Source: Streptomyces sp. MNU76 (GTDB lineage Bacteria; Actinomycetota; Actinomycetes; Streptomycetales; Streptomycetaceae). From it: a stretch of DNA of 64,000 nucleotides. Positions 16,586 through 25,979 of the stretch are shown piece after piece. Under the pieces are notes generated by a model that ran no database searches, was not told the origin of the DNA, and was given only the letters and a program-made list of their open reading frames with translations. The DNA is taken from assembly GCF_020982545.1 (NCBI RefSeq), contig NZ_JAJKLK010000027.1, positions 42,571-106,570 on the forward strand. Reading direction: 5' to 3'. Both the position numbers and the translations under genes were made by a program. How positions within the stretch are numbered: position 1 is the stretch's first letter; each line of letters starts with the position of its first letter.

Positions 16586-17461
16586 TCAGCGGAAGACGAC
16601 CGTGCGGTTGCCCTCGACCATCACCCGGCTCTCGCTGTGCCACTTCACCGCGTGCGCGAGCACCTGGGCCTCCACGTCCCGCCCGACCGTGACCAGCGCA
16701 CCGGGGTCCAGCGAGTGGTCCACCCGGACCACGTCCTGCTCGATGATCTGGCCCTCGTCCAGGTCCGACGTCACATAGTGCGCCGTCGCGCCGACGAGCT
16801 TCACACCGCGGTCGTAGGCCTGGTCGTAGGGGCGCGCGCCCTTGAAGCTGGGGAGGAAGGAGTGGTGGATGTTGATGGCTCGGCCCTCCAGCTCCTTGCA
16901 GAGGTCGTCGGAGAGGATCTGCATGTAGCGGGCCAGGACGACCAGGTCGATGTCCAGGTCACGGACGAGTTCGAGGAGTCGTGCCTCGGCCTCGGGCTTG
17001 GTGTCCCGGGTCACCGGCACGTGGTGGAAGGGGATGTCGTACGTCTCCGCGAGCTTCTCGAACTCCCGGTGGTTGGAGACGATCGCGGGGATCTCGATGT
17101 TGAGCGCGCCCGCCCGTTGGCGGAAGAGCAGGTCGTTCAGACAGTGCCCGAACTTGGACACCATGATCAGGGTCCGGGTCGGCGTGGAGGCGTCGCTGAG
17201 GGACCAGGAGATGCCGTAGGCCTGGGCGACGGGACCGAACCGGTACCGCAGGCCCTCCAGGTCGACGTTCGGGTCGGAGACGTCGAAGTGGACCCGCATG
17301 AAGAAGCGGCCCTGAAGTCGGTCGTCGAACTGCTGGCTTTCCAGGATGTTTCCGGAGTTCCTGACGAGATAGCCGCTCACGGCATGGACCAGCCCGGCAC
17401 TGTCGGGGCAGGAAAGGGTCAGGACGAACTCACGGCCAGGTTGCGGTCGGGGGAACCTCAT
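16586..17461 (-). CDS. purU: Formyltetrahydrofolate deformylase
   Basis: A 291-residue enzyme that hydrolyses 10-formyl-THF to formate and THF. An N-terminal ACT domain (about residues 5-85) is followed by a formyltransferase-fold catalytic domain. Its motif includes INIHHSFLPSFKGARPY and a later TSDLDEG, which hold the Asn, His and Asp expected for catalysis. The start MRFPRPQPG at 17461 is chosen because the ACT strand begins directly after it; the frame runs open further upstream through the promoter. In this island it would release formate for the FdhF-like enzyme and regenerate free THF. It has its own promoter, divergent from betB. Confidence 0.93.
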   Translation of the reverse strand: MRFPRPQPGREFVLTLSCPDSAGLVHAVSGYLVRNSGNILESQQFDDRLQGRFFMRVHFDVSDPNVDLEGLRYRFGPVAQAYGISWSLSDASTPTRTLIMVSKFGHCLNDLLFRQRAGALNIEIPAIVSNHREFEKLAETYDIPFHHVPVTRDTKPEAEARLLELVRDLDIDLVVLARYMQILSDDLCKELEGRAINIHHSFLPSFKGARPYDQAYDRGVKLVGATAHYVTSDLDEGQIIEQDVVRVDHSLDPGALVTVGRDVEAQVLAHAVKWHSESRVMVEGNRTVVFR

Positions 17462-17481
17462 GGACACGGCGGCCTCCGTCG

Positions 17482-17545
17482 GTGCGTATTGCACAACATG
17501 GTGAGCGATACGCAACATGGTCGGGTCGCCGTGGCTTGCGGTCAA
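17482..17545 (-). promoter_or_regulatory. Promoter and operator of purU
   Basis: On the minus strand: TTGACC (plus 17540-17545), a 17-base spacer, GACCAT (17517-17522), then GTTGCGTATCGC and GTTGTGCAATACGC. Within this, GCGTATTGC and GCGATACGC (plus strand) form an 8-of-9 inverted repeat across 12 bases, the clearest dyad of the GCGTATCGC type. Confidence 0.65.
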
Positions 17546-17594
17546 GGGTGGGTGGGTAAGTAGCAGCATGGCTAAATCGTCACCGGTCAACATC

Positions 17595-17659
17595 TTGACG
17601 TCCGTCTGACCAGCGGCCAGGGTGTTCCATCACAAGCAATCGGGTGCACGATGCGCAAC
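17595..17659 (+). promoter_or_regulatory. Promoter and operator of betB
   Basis: TTGACG at 17595-17600, a 17-base spacer, CAGGGT at 17618-17623, then a region ending in GATGCGCAAC (to 17659) that carries one CGCAAC half-site. This is the weakest match among the island promoters. Confidence 0.45.
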
Positions 17660-17684
17660 GAATTTCGGTCGGAAGGCTCGGCGC

Positions 17685-19154
17685 GTGGCAGACCTGTACG
17701 TGAATGGCGAATGGCGGGCTCCGGTGGCCGGCGGGCACCGGGAGATCCGATGTCCCGCTGACGGCACGCTCACGGTGACCGTCTCGGAAGGGACGCGCCC
17801 CGACACCGAGGCGGCGATCGCCGCGGCCCGGGATGCCTTCGACACCGGCCCCTGGCCGGGCACCCCTGAGCGGGAGCGCGGCGCACTGCTGCTGCGCACC
17901 GCCGACATCATCGAGCGCGACACCAAGAGCTTCGCCCGCGCCGAGTCGCTCGACACCGGCAAGCGGGTGGTGGAGAGCGAGTACGACATCGCCGATGTCG
18001 TCTCCTGCTTCCGCTACTACGGCGGACTCGCCGGCACCGACGCCGGCCGGGTGATCGACACCGGCCGCGACGACGCCGTCAGCCGGGTCGTCTACGAGCC
18101 GGTCGGGGTGTGCGCACTGATCACCCCCTGGAACTACCCTCTCCTGCAAGCCAGTTGGAAGGTCGCCCCGGCGCTCCTGGCCGGCAACACGATCGTCCTC
18201 AAGCCCAGCGAGCTCACCCCCTCCACCTCCATCCTGCTGATGCGGGCGCTGGAGGAGGCCGGGCTGCCGGCCGGCGCCGCCAACCTGGTGCTGGGCGCCG
18301 GACCCGAGGTGGGCGCCCCGCTCGCCGAGGACCCCCGCGTCGACCTGGTCTCCTTCACCGGCGGCCTGGACACCGGCAGACGGATCATGGCCACCGCCGC
18401 CGCGACCGTGAAGAAGGTCGCGCTGGAACTGGGCGGCAAGAACCCCAATGTCGTCTTCGCCGACGCCGACTTCGAGACGGCCGTGGACTTCGCCCTCACG
18501 GCCGTCTTCCTGCACTCCGGCCAGGTCTGCTCGGCCGGCGCCCGGCTGATCGTCGAGGACTCCCTGCACGACCGCTTCGTCGACGAAGTGGTCCGCCGCG
18601 CCGGGCTCATCCGGCTCGGCGGCCCCTACGACGCCGAGGCCGAGACCGGGGCGCTGATCTCCGCACAGCACCGGGAGAAGGTCGAGGCCTATGTCGCCTC
18701 GGGCCTCGCCGAGGGCGCCGTGCTGCGCTGCGGCGGAGCCCGGCCCGAGGACCCCGCACTGGCGGACGGCCACTACTACCTGCCCACCGTCCTCGACGAG
18801 TGCAGGCAGGACATGCGCGTGGTGCACGAGGAGTCCTTCGGACCCGTGCTCACCGTGGAGCGCTTCACCGACGAGGACGACGCCGTACGCATCGCCAACG
18901 ACACCGAGTACGGGCTGGCCGGGGCAGTGTGGACCGAGGACGCCGGCAAGGCCCAGCGGGTCGCCCGGCGGCTGCGCCACGGGACCGTGTGGATCAACGA
19001 CTACCACCCCTATGTGCCGCAAGCGGAATGGGGCGGTTTCGGGCATTCGGGTGTGGGCCGGGAGCTGGGACCGACCGGCCTGAACGAGTACCGAGAGCCC
19101 AAACACATCTGGCAGAACATCCAACCCCGGCCGCAGCGCTGGTTCAGCGGCTGA
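17685..19154 (+). CDS. betB: Betaine aldehyde dehydrogenase
   Basis: A 489-residue NAD(P)+-dependent aldehyde dehydrogenase. The coenzyme fold is marked by TPWNYPLLQASWKVAPAL, the catalytic Glu region by ALELGGKNPNVVF and the catalytic Cys by SGQVCSAGARL. The length is normal for the family. Oxidation of betaine aldehyde to glycine betaine is inferred from betA upstream and from the betaine ABC transporter genes directly downstream. GTG at 17685 is chosen because GGAAGG precedes it; an ATG further upstream at 17622 lies inside the operator region. The transporter ATPase begins 20 bases after the stop. Confidence 0.85.
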   Translation: MADLYVNGEWRAPVAGGHREIRCPADGTLTVTVSEGTRPDTEAAIAAARDAFDTGPWPGTPERERGALLLRTADIIERDTKSFARAESLDTGKRVVESEYDIADVVSCFRYYGGLAGTDAGRVIDTGRDDAVSRVVYEPVGVCALITPWNYPLLQASWKVAPALLAGNTIVLKPSELTPSTSILLMRALEEAGLPAGAANLVLGAGPEVGAPLAEDPRVDLVSFTGGLDTGRRIMATAAATVKKVALELGGKNPNVVFADADFETAVDFALTAVFLHSGQVCSAGARLIVEDSLHDRFVDEVVRRAGLIRLGGPYDAEAETGALISAQHREKVEAYVASGLAEGAVLRCGGARPEDPALADGHYYLPTVLDECRQDMRVVHEESFGPVLTVERFTDEDDAVRIANDTEYGLAGAVWTEDAGKAQRVARRLRHGTVWINDYHPYVPQAEWGGFGHSGVGRELGPTGLNEYREPKHIWQNIQPRPQRWFSG

Positions 19155-19174
19155 ACGCCGAAAGAAGGTCGAAC

Positions 19175-20263
19175 ATGACCACCCAGACCGAGGTGCCGCA
19201 GCGGCGCGGCACGCCTCAGGACTCGGGTCCCACCCCGGTCATCTCCGTGCGCAGGCTGTGGAAGGTGTTCGGGCCGAAGGCCGACCGGGTGCCGGAGTCC
19301 GAGGAACTGTGCGGGCTCTCCCGCCGCGAACTGATGGACCGCACCGGCTGCACCGCCGCCGTGCGCGACGTGAACTTCGACGTCTCGCCCGGCGAGGTCT
19401 TCGTCGTCATGGGCCTGTCCGGCTCCGGCAAGTCGACCCTGGTGCGATGTCTGACCCGGCTGATCGAACCCACCGCGGGCGAGGTCGTCTTCGAGGGCGA
19501 GGACATCCGCCAGGCCGACGACAGGCGCCTGCGTGAGCTGCGCCGCCGCAAGTTCTCCATGGTCTTCCAGCACTTCGGGCTGCTGCCCCACCGCCGGGTC
19601 GTCGACAATGTGGCCTTCGGGCTGGAGATCCGCGGCATGGGCAGGTCCGAGCGCGTCAAGCGGGCCCAGGAGGTCGTCGAGCTGGTCGGTCTCGCCGGTT
19701 ACGAGAAGTCCTACCCCGACCAGCTCTCCGGCGGTATGCAGCAGCGGGTCGGACTGGCCCGCGCGCTGGCCGGCGACCCGGACGTGCTCTTCTTCGACGA
19801 GCCGTTCTCGGCGCTCGACCCGATGATCCGCCGCGACATGCAGAACGAGGTCATCCGGCTGCACCACGAGGTCGGCAAGACGATGGTCTTCATCACCCAC
19901 GACCTCTCCGAGGCCCTCAAGCTGGGCGACCGCATCCTGATCATGCGGGACGGCAAGATGGTCCAGTGCGGCACCGGCGACGAACTGGTCGGCGCCCCGG
20001 CCGACGACTACGTGCGCGAGTTCGTCAAGGACGTACCGCGCGGCGACGTGCTCACCCTGCGCTGGATCATGCGGCCGCCGGCGGACGGCGACGCCCTGGA
20101 CGGCCCCGAGTTGGGCCCGGACGTCGTGGTCAAGGAGGCCACCCGGGCGGTGCTCGCCGCCGACAAGCCGGTCAAGGTCGTCGAGAACGGCAAGCTGCTC
20201 GGCATCGTCGGTGACGAGGAGATCCTCGCCGTGGTCGCCGGGCAGGAAGGCGGCGCGAGATGA
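19175..20263 (+). CDS. Glycine betaine ABC transporter, ATP-binding protein
   Basis: A 362-residue ProV/OpuAA-type ATPase. It shows Walker A (GLSGSGKST), the Q-loop (MVFQHFGLLPHR), the signature LSGGMQQRVGLARAL, Walker B (DVLFFDEPFSALDP) and the switch histidine (ITHDLSEAL). The N-terminal extension typical of betaine importers is present (residues about 20-60). A short C-terminal tail from about residue 290 resembles part of a CBS-like regulatory module. It energises the permease encoded next, whose likely original ATG overlaps this stop codon. ATG at 19175 follows AAGAAGG. Confidence 0.93.
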   Translation: MTTQTEVPQRRGTPQDSGPTPVISVRRLWKVFGPKADRVPESEELCGLSRRELMDRTGCTAAVRDVNFDVSPGEVFVVMGLSGSGKSTLVRCLTRLIEPTAGEVVFEGEDIRQADDRRLRELRRRKFSMVFQHFGLLPHRRVVDNVAFGLEIRGMGRSERVKRAQEVVELVGLAGYEKSYPDQLSGGMQQRVGLARALAGDPDVLFFDEPFSALDPMIRRDMQNEVIRLHHEVGKTMVFITHDLSEALKLGDRILIMRDGKMVQCGTGDELVGAPADDYVREFVKDVPRGDVLTLRWIMRPPADGDALDGPELGPDVVVKEATRAVLAADKPVKVVENGKLLGIVGDEEILAVVAGQEGGAR

Positions 20264-20363
20264 CCGTCGTCGTGGAGAAGACCGAGCCGCCCGGCGGGCC
20301 GGAGAAGACCCGGCCCGCCGAGGAGCCCGCCCGGCCCCGGAACCCCGCCGCGTCAGCCGGTCC

Positions 20364-22277
20364 ATGGTGATCGGCGCGATCCTGCTCGTCTGGCTGGTGC
20401 TCTTCGTCGTCCTGCGCGGCAAGCAGACCCTCGCCCTCGCGGCGGCGGACCTGACCGATCTGCACCGGTGGTTCAACGACGTCAACGACTCCGTCGGCGC
20501 GAACCGCAACTCCAACCCCCTGTTCCTGTACTTCTTCAACGAGATCCGCCTGGTCGTCGACACCCTGGTGACCTTCGTGCAGGAGCTGATCTCGCAGCCC
20601 TCCGCCGACCGCCCCCTGCCGCAGATCGGCTGGCTCGGCGTCGTCGGTATCGCGGGCTACGTCTCCTGGGCGTTCGGTAACTGGCGGGTCGCGCTGCTGG
20701 CGGTGGCCGGCTTCACCTTCCTCGGCCTCCAGGGCCTGTGGCAGGAGAGCATGGACACCCTGGCGCTCACCGTCTCCGCGGTGTGCGTGGCGCTGCTGTT
20801 CGCGATCCCGCTCGGTGTGTGGGCGGGGCTGTCCGACCGGGTCAACCGGATCATCACGCCCCTGCTGGACTTCATGCAGACGATGCCGACCTTCGTCTAC
20901 CTGGCCCCGCTGACCCTCTTCTTCCTCATCGGCGGAGCCTCCGCCACCATCGCCACCGTGATCTACGCGGCACCGCCCGCGATCCGCATCACCGCGCACG
21001 CCATCCGGACCGTGCCGGAGACGACTGTGGAGGCCGCCGACTCCCTCGGGGCGACGCGCGGGCAGGCCCTGCTGAAGGTGCTGCTGCCCATGTCCAAGCG
21101 GACCGTGGTGATGGGCGTCAACCAGACCATCATGGCCGCCCTGGCCATGGTGACCATCGCGGCCCTGATCGACGCCCCCGGCCTCGGCAAGACCGTCGTC
21201 CAGGCGCTCACGTCGCTCGACGTGGGCACGGCCTTCAACGCGGGCCTGTCCATCGTCGTCCTGGCGATCGTCCTCGACCGGGTCACGACCGCGGCCAGCA
21301 CCCGCGAGGAGGAGGCCCGGCGCTCGAAGAACCGGTTCCTCGCCTGGCGGCGGCCGCTGCTCGGCGCGGGCGCGGTGGTCACGGCCGTCCTGGTCTTCAT
21401 GTCGCACACCTATGTGTGGGCGGCGGAGTTCCCCGGCGAGGGCGGTGTCGGCAGCTCCATCGCGCGCGTGGCCGACACCGCGACGACCTGGGTGCAGGAC
21501 AACCTCTCGGGCGTCACCAACGCCGTCCGGGACGTCATCACCAACGGACTGCTCAACCCGTTCCAGTCGCTGCTGACCGACTCCCCGTGGTGGCTCGTCG
21601 GCGCCGTGCTGATCGCGCTCGGTGTCGTCCTCGGCGGCCGGCGGGCCGGTATCACCACGGCCGTGTGCGTGGGGCTGCTGGTCGCCACCGGGGTGTGGTC
21701 CGACAGCATGACGACGCTGGCGTCGACCGTGGTCGCCACCGTCCTGGTGATGCTGCTCGGCGTCGTCTTCGGCGTGTGGATGGGCCGCAGCCGGCTGGTG
21801 GACCGGATGCTGCGGCCGAGCCTGGACGCGGCACAGGTCATGCCGCCGTTCGTCTATCTGGTGCCGTTCCTCGCGCTGTTCGGCGCGACCCGTTTCACGG
21901 CGATCGTCGCCGCGATCGTCTACGCGGCCCCCGTCGCGATGAAGATCATCGCGGACGGGGTGCGGAACGTGCCCGCGACGACCGTGGAGGCGGCCACCTC
22001 CGCCGGGTGCAACACCTGGCAGATCATCACCAAGGTCCAACTGCCGATGGCACGCGGCGCCCTGACTCTCGCCACGAACCAGGGTCTGATCTACGTGCTG
22101 TCGATGGTTGTGGTGGGCGGCCTGGTAGGTGCCGGCGCCCTCGGCTACGACGTCGTGGCCGGTTTCTCGCAGGGCCAACTGTTCGGGAAGGGGCTCGCCG
22201 CAGGGCTCGCCATCGTCCTTCTCGGAGTCATGTTCGACCGCATCACTCAGGCCGCGGCGCGGCGAACCAGCGCATAA
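20364..22277 (+). CDS. Glycine betaine ABC transporter, double permease
   Basis: A 637-residue membrane protein made of two ProW-like permease domains in tandem. Each has an EAA-type loop: SLGATRGQALLKVLLP in the first half and SAGCNTWQIITKVQLP in the second. Two copies are normally supplied as a homodimer, so the fusion gives both from one chain. The start is doubtful: ATG at 20260 overlaps the ATPase stop (ATGA) and begins MTVVVEKTEPP, but that frame stops at 20368-20370. The long frame has no start codon before 20364. A single-base indel near 20330-20360 would join the two and restore the usual hydrophilic N-terminus. Confidence 0.88.
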   Translation: MVIGAILLVWLVLFVVLRGKQTLALAAADLTDLHRWFNDVNDSVGANRNSNPLFLYFFNEIRLVVDTLVTFVQELISQPSADRPLPQIGWLGVVGIAGYVSWAFGNWRVALLAVAGFTFLGLQGLWQESMDTLALTVSAVCVALLFAIPLGVWAGLSDRVNRIITPLLDFMQTMPTFVYLAPLTLFFLIGGASATIATVIYAAPPAIRITAHAIRTVPETTVEAADSLGATRGQALLKVLLPMSKRTVVMGVNQTIMAALAMVTIAALIDAPGLGKTVVQALTSLDVGTAFNAGLSIVVLAIVLDRVTTAASTREEEARRSKNRFLAWRRPLLGAGAVVTAVLVFMSHTYVWAAEFPGEGGVGSSIARVADTATTWVQDNLSGVTNAVRDVITNGLLNPFQSLLTDSPWWLVGAVLIALGVVLGGRRAGITTAVCVGLLVATGVWSDSMTTLASTVVATVLVMLLGVVFGVWMGRSRLVDRMLRPSLDAAQVMPPFVYLVPFLALFGATRFTAIVAAIVYAAPVAMKIIADGVRNVPATTVEAATSAGCNTWQIITKVQLPMARGALTLATNQGLIYVLSMVVVGGLVGAGALGYDVVAGFSQGQLFGKGLAAGLAIVLLGVMFDRITQAAARRTSA

Positions 22278-22289
22278 GGAGCACTGACC

Positions 22290-23267
22290 ATGGCAAGGCA
22301 AGCAAGACGATGGAGAGCCGGCGCGGCCGGTATCGCGATCCTCGGTCTCACCCTCACCGCCTGCGGCGGTGCGAAGGTCGGTGACGAGTCCTCGGAGGCG
22401 GGCGGCTCGGGCAGCTCCGCCAAGTGCGGCACGTTCAACCTCGCGGTCAACCCGTGGGTGGGCTACGAGGCCAACGCGGCGGTCATCGCCTACGTGGCGG
22501 AGAACGACCTCGGCTGCAAGGTCACCAAGAAGGACCTGAAGGAGGAGATCGCCTGGCAGGGCTTCGGGACCGGTGAGGTGGACGCGGTCGTCGAGAACTG
22601 GGGCCACGACGATCTGAAGAAGAAGTACATCACCGACCAGAAGACCGCCGTGGACGCCGGTGCGACCGGCAACGAGGGCCTGATCGGCTGGTACGTGCCG
22701 CCGTGGCTGGCCAAGGCGCACCCGGACATCACGAACTGGGAGAACCTCAACAAGTACGCGGCCAAGTTCAAGACGTCCGAGTCCGGCGGCAAGGGCCAGC
22801 TCCTCGACGGCGACCCGTCCTTCGTCACCAACGACGAGGCCCTGGTGAAGAACCTCGACCTGGACTACAAGGTGGTGTACGCGGGCAGCGAGACCGCCCT
22901 CATCCAGACCTTCCGCAAGGCGGAGAAGAACAAGGAATGGGTGATCGGCTACTTCTACGAGCCCCAGTGGTTCATGTCCGAGGTGCCGCTGGTGAAGATC
23001 AAGCTGCCCGACTACAAGGCGGGTTGTGACGCCGACGCCGAGAAGGTCGACTGCGACTACCCCGTCTACACACTGGACAAGATCGTCAGCAAGAAGTTCG
23101 CCGAGTCGGGCAGCCCGGCCTATGGCCTGGTGAAGAACTTCAGCTGGACCAACGACGACCAGAACGTCGTGGCCAAGTACATCGCGGTGGACAAGATGAC
23201 CCCCGAGGCCGCGGCGAAGAAGTGGGTCGAGGACAACCGCGTCAAGGTGGACGCCTGGCTCAAGTAG
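22290..23267 (+). CDS. Glycine betaine-binding lipoprotein
   Basis: A 325-residue substrate-binding protein of the ProX/OpuAC type. The N-terminus has Arg-rich residues, a hydrophobic stretch and the lipobox LTAC, so it is lipid-anchored outside the membrane. The mature part begins CGTFNLAVNPWVGYEAN. Several Trp and Tyr residues (for example in NWGHDD, GWYVPPWL and YFYEPQWF) could form the aromatic box that holds quaternary ammonium compounds in this family. It starts 12 bases after the permease stop with AAGGAG upstream. A large hairpin follows. Confidence 0.93.
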   Translation: MARQARRWRAGAAGIAILGLTLTACGGAKVGDESSEAGGSGSSAKCGTFNLAVNPWVGYEANAAVIAYVAENDLGCKVTKKDLKEEIAWQGFGTGEVDAVVENWGHDDLKKKYITDQKTAVDAGATGNEGLIGWYVPPWLAKAHPDITNWENLNKYAAKFKTSESGGKGQLLDGDPSFVTNDEALVKNLDLDYKVVYAGSETALIQTFRKAEKNKEWVIGYFYEPQWFMSEVPLVKIKLPDYKAGCDADAEKVDCDYPVYTLDKIVSKKFAESGSPAYGLVKNFSWTNDDQNVVAKYIAVDKMTPEAAAKKWVEDNRVKVDAWLK

Positions 23268-23301
23268 GGGTGCGGACCGGACGCGGGAATCCGGTCGGAC
23301 C

Positions 23302-23348
23302 ATGCCCGGTGGGCGGCGCGCGCGGAATGCGTGCCGCCCACCGGGCAT
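23302..23348 (+). terminator. 16-bp hairpin ending the betB-transporter unit
   Basis: ATGCCCGGTGGGCGGC (23302-23317) pairs exactly with 23333-23348 across a 15-base loop. It lies 34 bases after the lipoprotein stop and before the promoter at 23398. Confidence 0.7.
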
Positions 23349-23397
23349 CGCCGTGTCCGGGCCCTTTCCGCCCCTGTATTCCGAGGTCCCGGGACCC

Positions 23398-23464
23398 TTG
23401 ACACCCACCTGCGCGGAAGGCACATTGAGTTGCGCAACCTGAATCGCGTTGCGTAAACAGCAAC
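23398..23464 (+). promoter_or_regulatory. Promoter and operator of the dimethylglycine/sarcosine operon
   Basis: TTGACA at 23398-23403, a 17-base spacer, CACATT at 23421-23426, then the perfect palindrome GTTGCGCAAC at 23429-23438. A second dyad, GTTGC-7-GCAAC, follows at 23448-23464. This is the cleanest operator of the set and could drive the genes down to folP. Confidence 0.68.
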
Positions 23465-23503
23465 TCGATCGGCTCGACCGGTCAACAAGGCGGAGGTGCG
23501 GCG

Positions 23504-25942
23504 ATGGCGGGACCCCGAGTGGTCATCATCGGAGCGGGAGTCGTGGGAGCGGCTCTCGCGGACGAGATCTCCGCGCGAGGCTGGACCGAGGTGACCGTGG
23601 TCGACCAGGGCCCGCTCCCCGCCACCGGGGGCTCCACCTCACACGCCCCGGGCCTGGTCTTCCAGACCAACTCCTCCAAGACGATGACCGAGCTGGCCCG
23701 GTACACCGTCGAGAAGTTCTGCTCCCTCGACGTGGACGGCAAGCCCTGTTTCCTCCAGGTCGGCGGCCTCGAAGTGGCCACCACCCCCGAGCGCCTGACC
23801 GAACTGCGCCGCCGCCACGGCTGGATCACCGCCTGGGGCATCGAGGCCCGCCTGCTCACCGCCGACGAATGCCTCGAACAGCACCCGCTGGTCAACCCCG
23901 ACAAGGTCCTCGGCGGCCTCCTGGTCCCCACCGACGGCCTCGCCAAGGCGGTCCTCGCGGTCGAGGCACAGATCCGCCGGGCCACCGAGCGCGGCGTGAC
24001 CTTCCTGGCCCGCCACGAGGTTCTCGACGTCCTGAAGGCCGACGGCGAGGTCACCGGGGTCCTCACCGACCAGGGCGAGATCCCCGCCGACATCGTCGTG
24101 TGCTGCGCCGGCATCTGGGGCCCGAAGATCGCCCGCATGGCCGGGATGAACCTCCCGCTGACCCCGCTCGCCCACCAGCTCGCCTGGACCGGCCCGATCC
24201 CGGCCCTCGCCGGTCAGACCGAGGAGGCGATCCGGCCGATCCTGCGCCACCAGGACGCCGACCTCTACTACCGCGACCGCTTCGACGGCATCGGCATCGG
24301 CTACTACGGCCACCGCCCGATGCCCATCACCGCCGACGAGATCCTCTCCGTGGACGAGGCCGACACCATGCCGTCGGTCCTGAAGTTCACCGAGGACGAC
24401 TTCGCCGACGCCTGGACCGAGACCCAGTCGCTGCTCCCCTCCACCAAGGAGGCGGACATCGAGGAGGGCATCAACGGTCTGTTCTCCTTCACCACCGACA
24501 ACTTCCCGCTGCTCGGCGAGTCCCCGGACGTCAAGGGCTTCTGGGTCGCCGAGGCGGTCTGGGTCACCCACTCCGCCGGCGTCGGCCGGGCCATGGCCGA
24601 ATGGCTGGTCGACGGCCACTGCTCCTCGTTCGACCTGCACGAGTGCGACGTCAACCGCTTCGAGCCGCATCAGCTCTCCCCGGAGTACGTCCTGGCCCGC
24701 GACTGCCAGAACTTCGTCGAGGTCTACGACATCCTCCACCCCCTCCAGCCGTCCGGGGACCCGCGCCCGATCCGCACCAGCCCCTTCCACGCCCGGCAGA
24801 AGGAGCACGGCGCCTTCTTCCTGGAGGCGAACGGCTGGGAGCGCCCGCAGTGGTACGAGGCCAACGCCGGCCTGGTCGAGGGCCGTTCCATTCCCACCCC
24901 GGGCGACTGGGCCGCGCAGTACTGGTCCCCGATCGTCGGCGCCGAGGCCCAGGCCACCCGCGAGACCGTCGCGATGTACGACATGACGGCCCTCAAGCGC
25001 CTGGAGGTGAGCGGCCCCGGCGCCGCCGACCTCCTGGAGCGCCTGTGCACCGGCAAGGTCGCCAAGTCCGTAGGCTCGGTCACCTACACCCTCTTCCTCG
25101 ACCACGACGGCGGCATCCGCAGCGACGTCACCGTCGCCCGGCTCGCCCGCGACACCTTCCAGATCGGCGCCAACGGCAACCTCGACCTGGACTGGATCAC
25201 CCGCCACCTCCCCGCCGACGGCACGGTCCAGGTCCGTGACATCACCCCCGGCACCTGCTGCGTCGGCCTGTGGGGCCCGCTGGCCCGCAAGGTCCTCCAG
25301 CCCCTCACCGACGCGGACTTCAGCAACGACGGACTGAAGTTCTTCCGCGCCAAGCAGGCGTACATCGGCTCGGTGCCCGTCACCGCGATGCGCCTGAGCT
25401 ACGTCGGCGAACTCGGCTGGGAGATCTACACCACCGCCGACCAGGGCCAGAAGCTCTGGGACACCCTGTGGGAGGCGGCCAAGCCGCTCGGCGGCGTCAT
25501 CGCCGGCCGCGGCGCCTTCAACAGCCTCCGTCTGGAGAAGGGCTACCGCTCCTTCGGCACCGACATGACCTACGAGCACGACCCCTACGAGGCCGGCGTC
25601 GGCTTCGCCGTCAAGCTCGACAAGGACGACTTCATCGGCAAGGACGCGCTGCTGCGCCGCAAGGAGAACGTCCGGCGCAAGCTGACCTGCCTCGTCATCG
25701 ACGACCCCCGGTCGGTCGTCATGGGCAAGGAACCCGTCCTCGACGGGGACCGGACGGTCGGCTATGTCACCAGCGCCGCCTACGGCTACACCATCGGCAA
25801 GGGCATCGCCTACGCCTGGCTCCCCACGGAACTCAACGAACCCGGGACCGTGCTGCACATCGGCTACTTCGACCAGCGCGTCGAGGCCGTCGTCACCGAG
25901 GAGCCCCTGTTCGACCCCACCATGTCCCGCCTCCGTGGCTGA
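23504..25942 (+). CDS. Dimethylglycine oxidase (FAD and folate domains)
   Basis: An 812-residue two-domain enzyme. The N-terminal half is a DAO-type FAD domain with the motif VVIIGAGVVGAALADEI. A His at residue 47 (STSHAPG) sits where Arthrobacter dimethylglycine oxidase holds FAD covalently. The C-terminal half (from about residue 430) is a GcvT-like folate-binding domain. Family knowledge: it converts dimethylglycine to sarcosine and passes the methyl carbon to THF as 5,10-methylene-THF. The length matches the Arthrobacter enzyme closely. ATG at 23504 follows AAGGCGGAGG. It is the first gene of a unit running through folD, soxB, soxDA, soxG and probably folP. Confidence 0.88.
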   Translation: MAGPRVVIIGAGVVGAALADEISARGWTEVTVVDQGPLPATGGSTSHAPGLVFQTNSSKTMTELARYTVEKFCSLDVDGKPCFLQVGGLEVATTPERLTELRRRHGWITAWGIEARLLTADECLEQHPLVNPDKVLGGLLVPTDGLAKAVLAVEAQIRRATERGVTFLARHEVLDVLKADGEVTGVLTDQGEIPADIVVCCAGIWGPKIARMAGMNLPLTPLAHQLAWTGPIPALAGQTEEAIRPILRHQDADLYYRDRFDGIGIGYYGHRPMPITADEILSVDEADTMPSVLKFTEDDFADAWTETQSLLPSTKEADIEEGINGLFSFTTDNFPLLGESPDVKGFWVAEAVWVTHSAGVGRAMAEWLVDGHCSSFDLHECDVNRFEPHQLSPEYVLARDCQNFVEVYDILHPLQPSGDPRPIRTSPFHARQKEHGAFFLEANGWERPQWYEANAGLVEGRSIPTPGDWAAQYWSPIVGAEAQATRETVAMYDMTALKRLEVSGPGAADLLERLCTGKVAKSVGSVTYTLFLDHDGGIRSDVTVARLARDTFQIGANGNLDLDWITRHLPADGTVQVRDITPGTCCVGLWGPLARKVLQPLTDADFSNDGLKFFRAKQAYIGSVPVTAMRLSYVGELGWEIYTTADQGQKLWDTLWEAAKPLGGVIAGRGAFNSLRLEKGYRSFGTDMTYEHDPYEAGVGFAVKLDKDDFIGKDALLRRKENVRRKLTCLVIDDPRSVVMGKEPVLDGDRTVGYVTSAAYGYTIGKGIAYAWLPTELNEPGTVLHIGYFDQRVEAVVTEEPLFDPTMSRLRG

Positions 25943-25979
25943 CCCCCGGCCACGACCGCAGAGGGAAGGAACACCGCCG

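Noticed and set aside
17462..17593. Longer N-terminus for PurU
   Set aside because: The frame stays open but passes through the promoter and operator. The ACT domain begins just after the Met at 17461.
20172..23423. A 1083-residue minus-strand open frame
   Set aside because: Antisense to the betaine transporter genes, rich in His/Asp/Gly repeats typical of shadows of membrane proteins.
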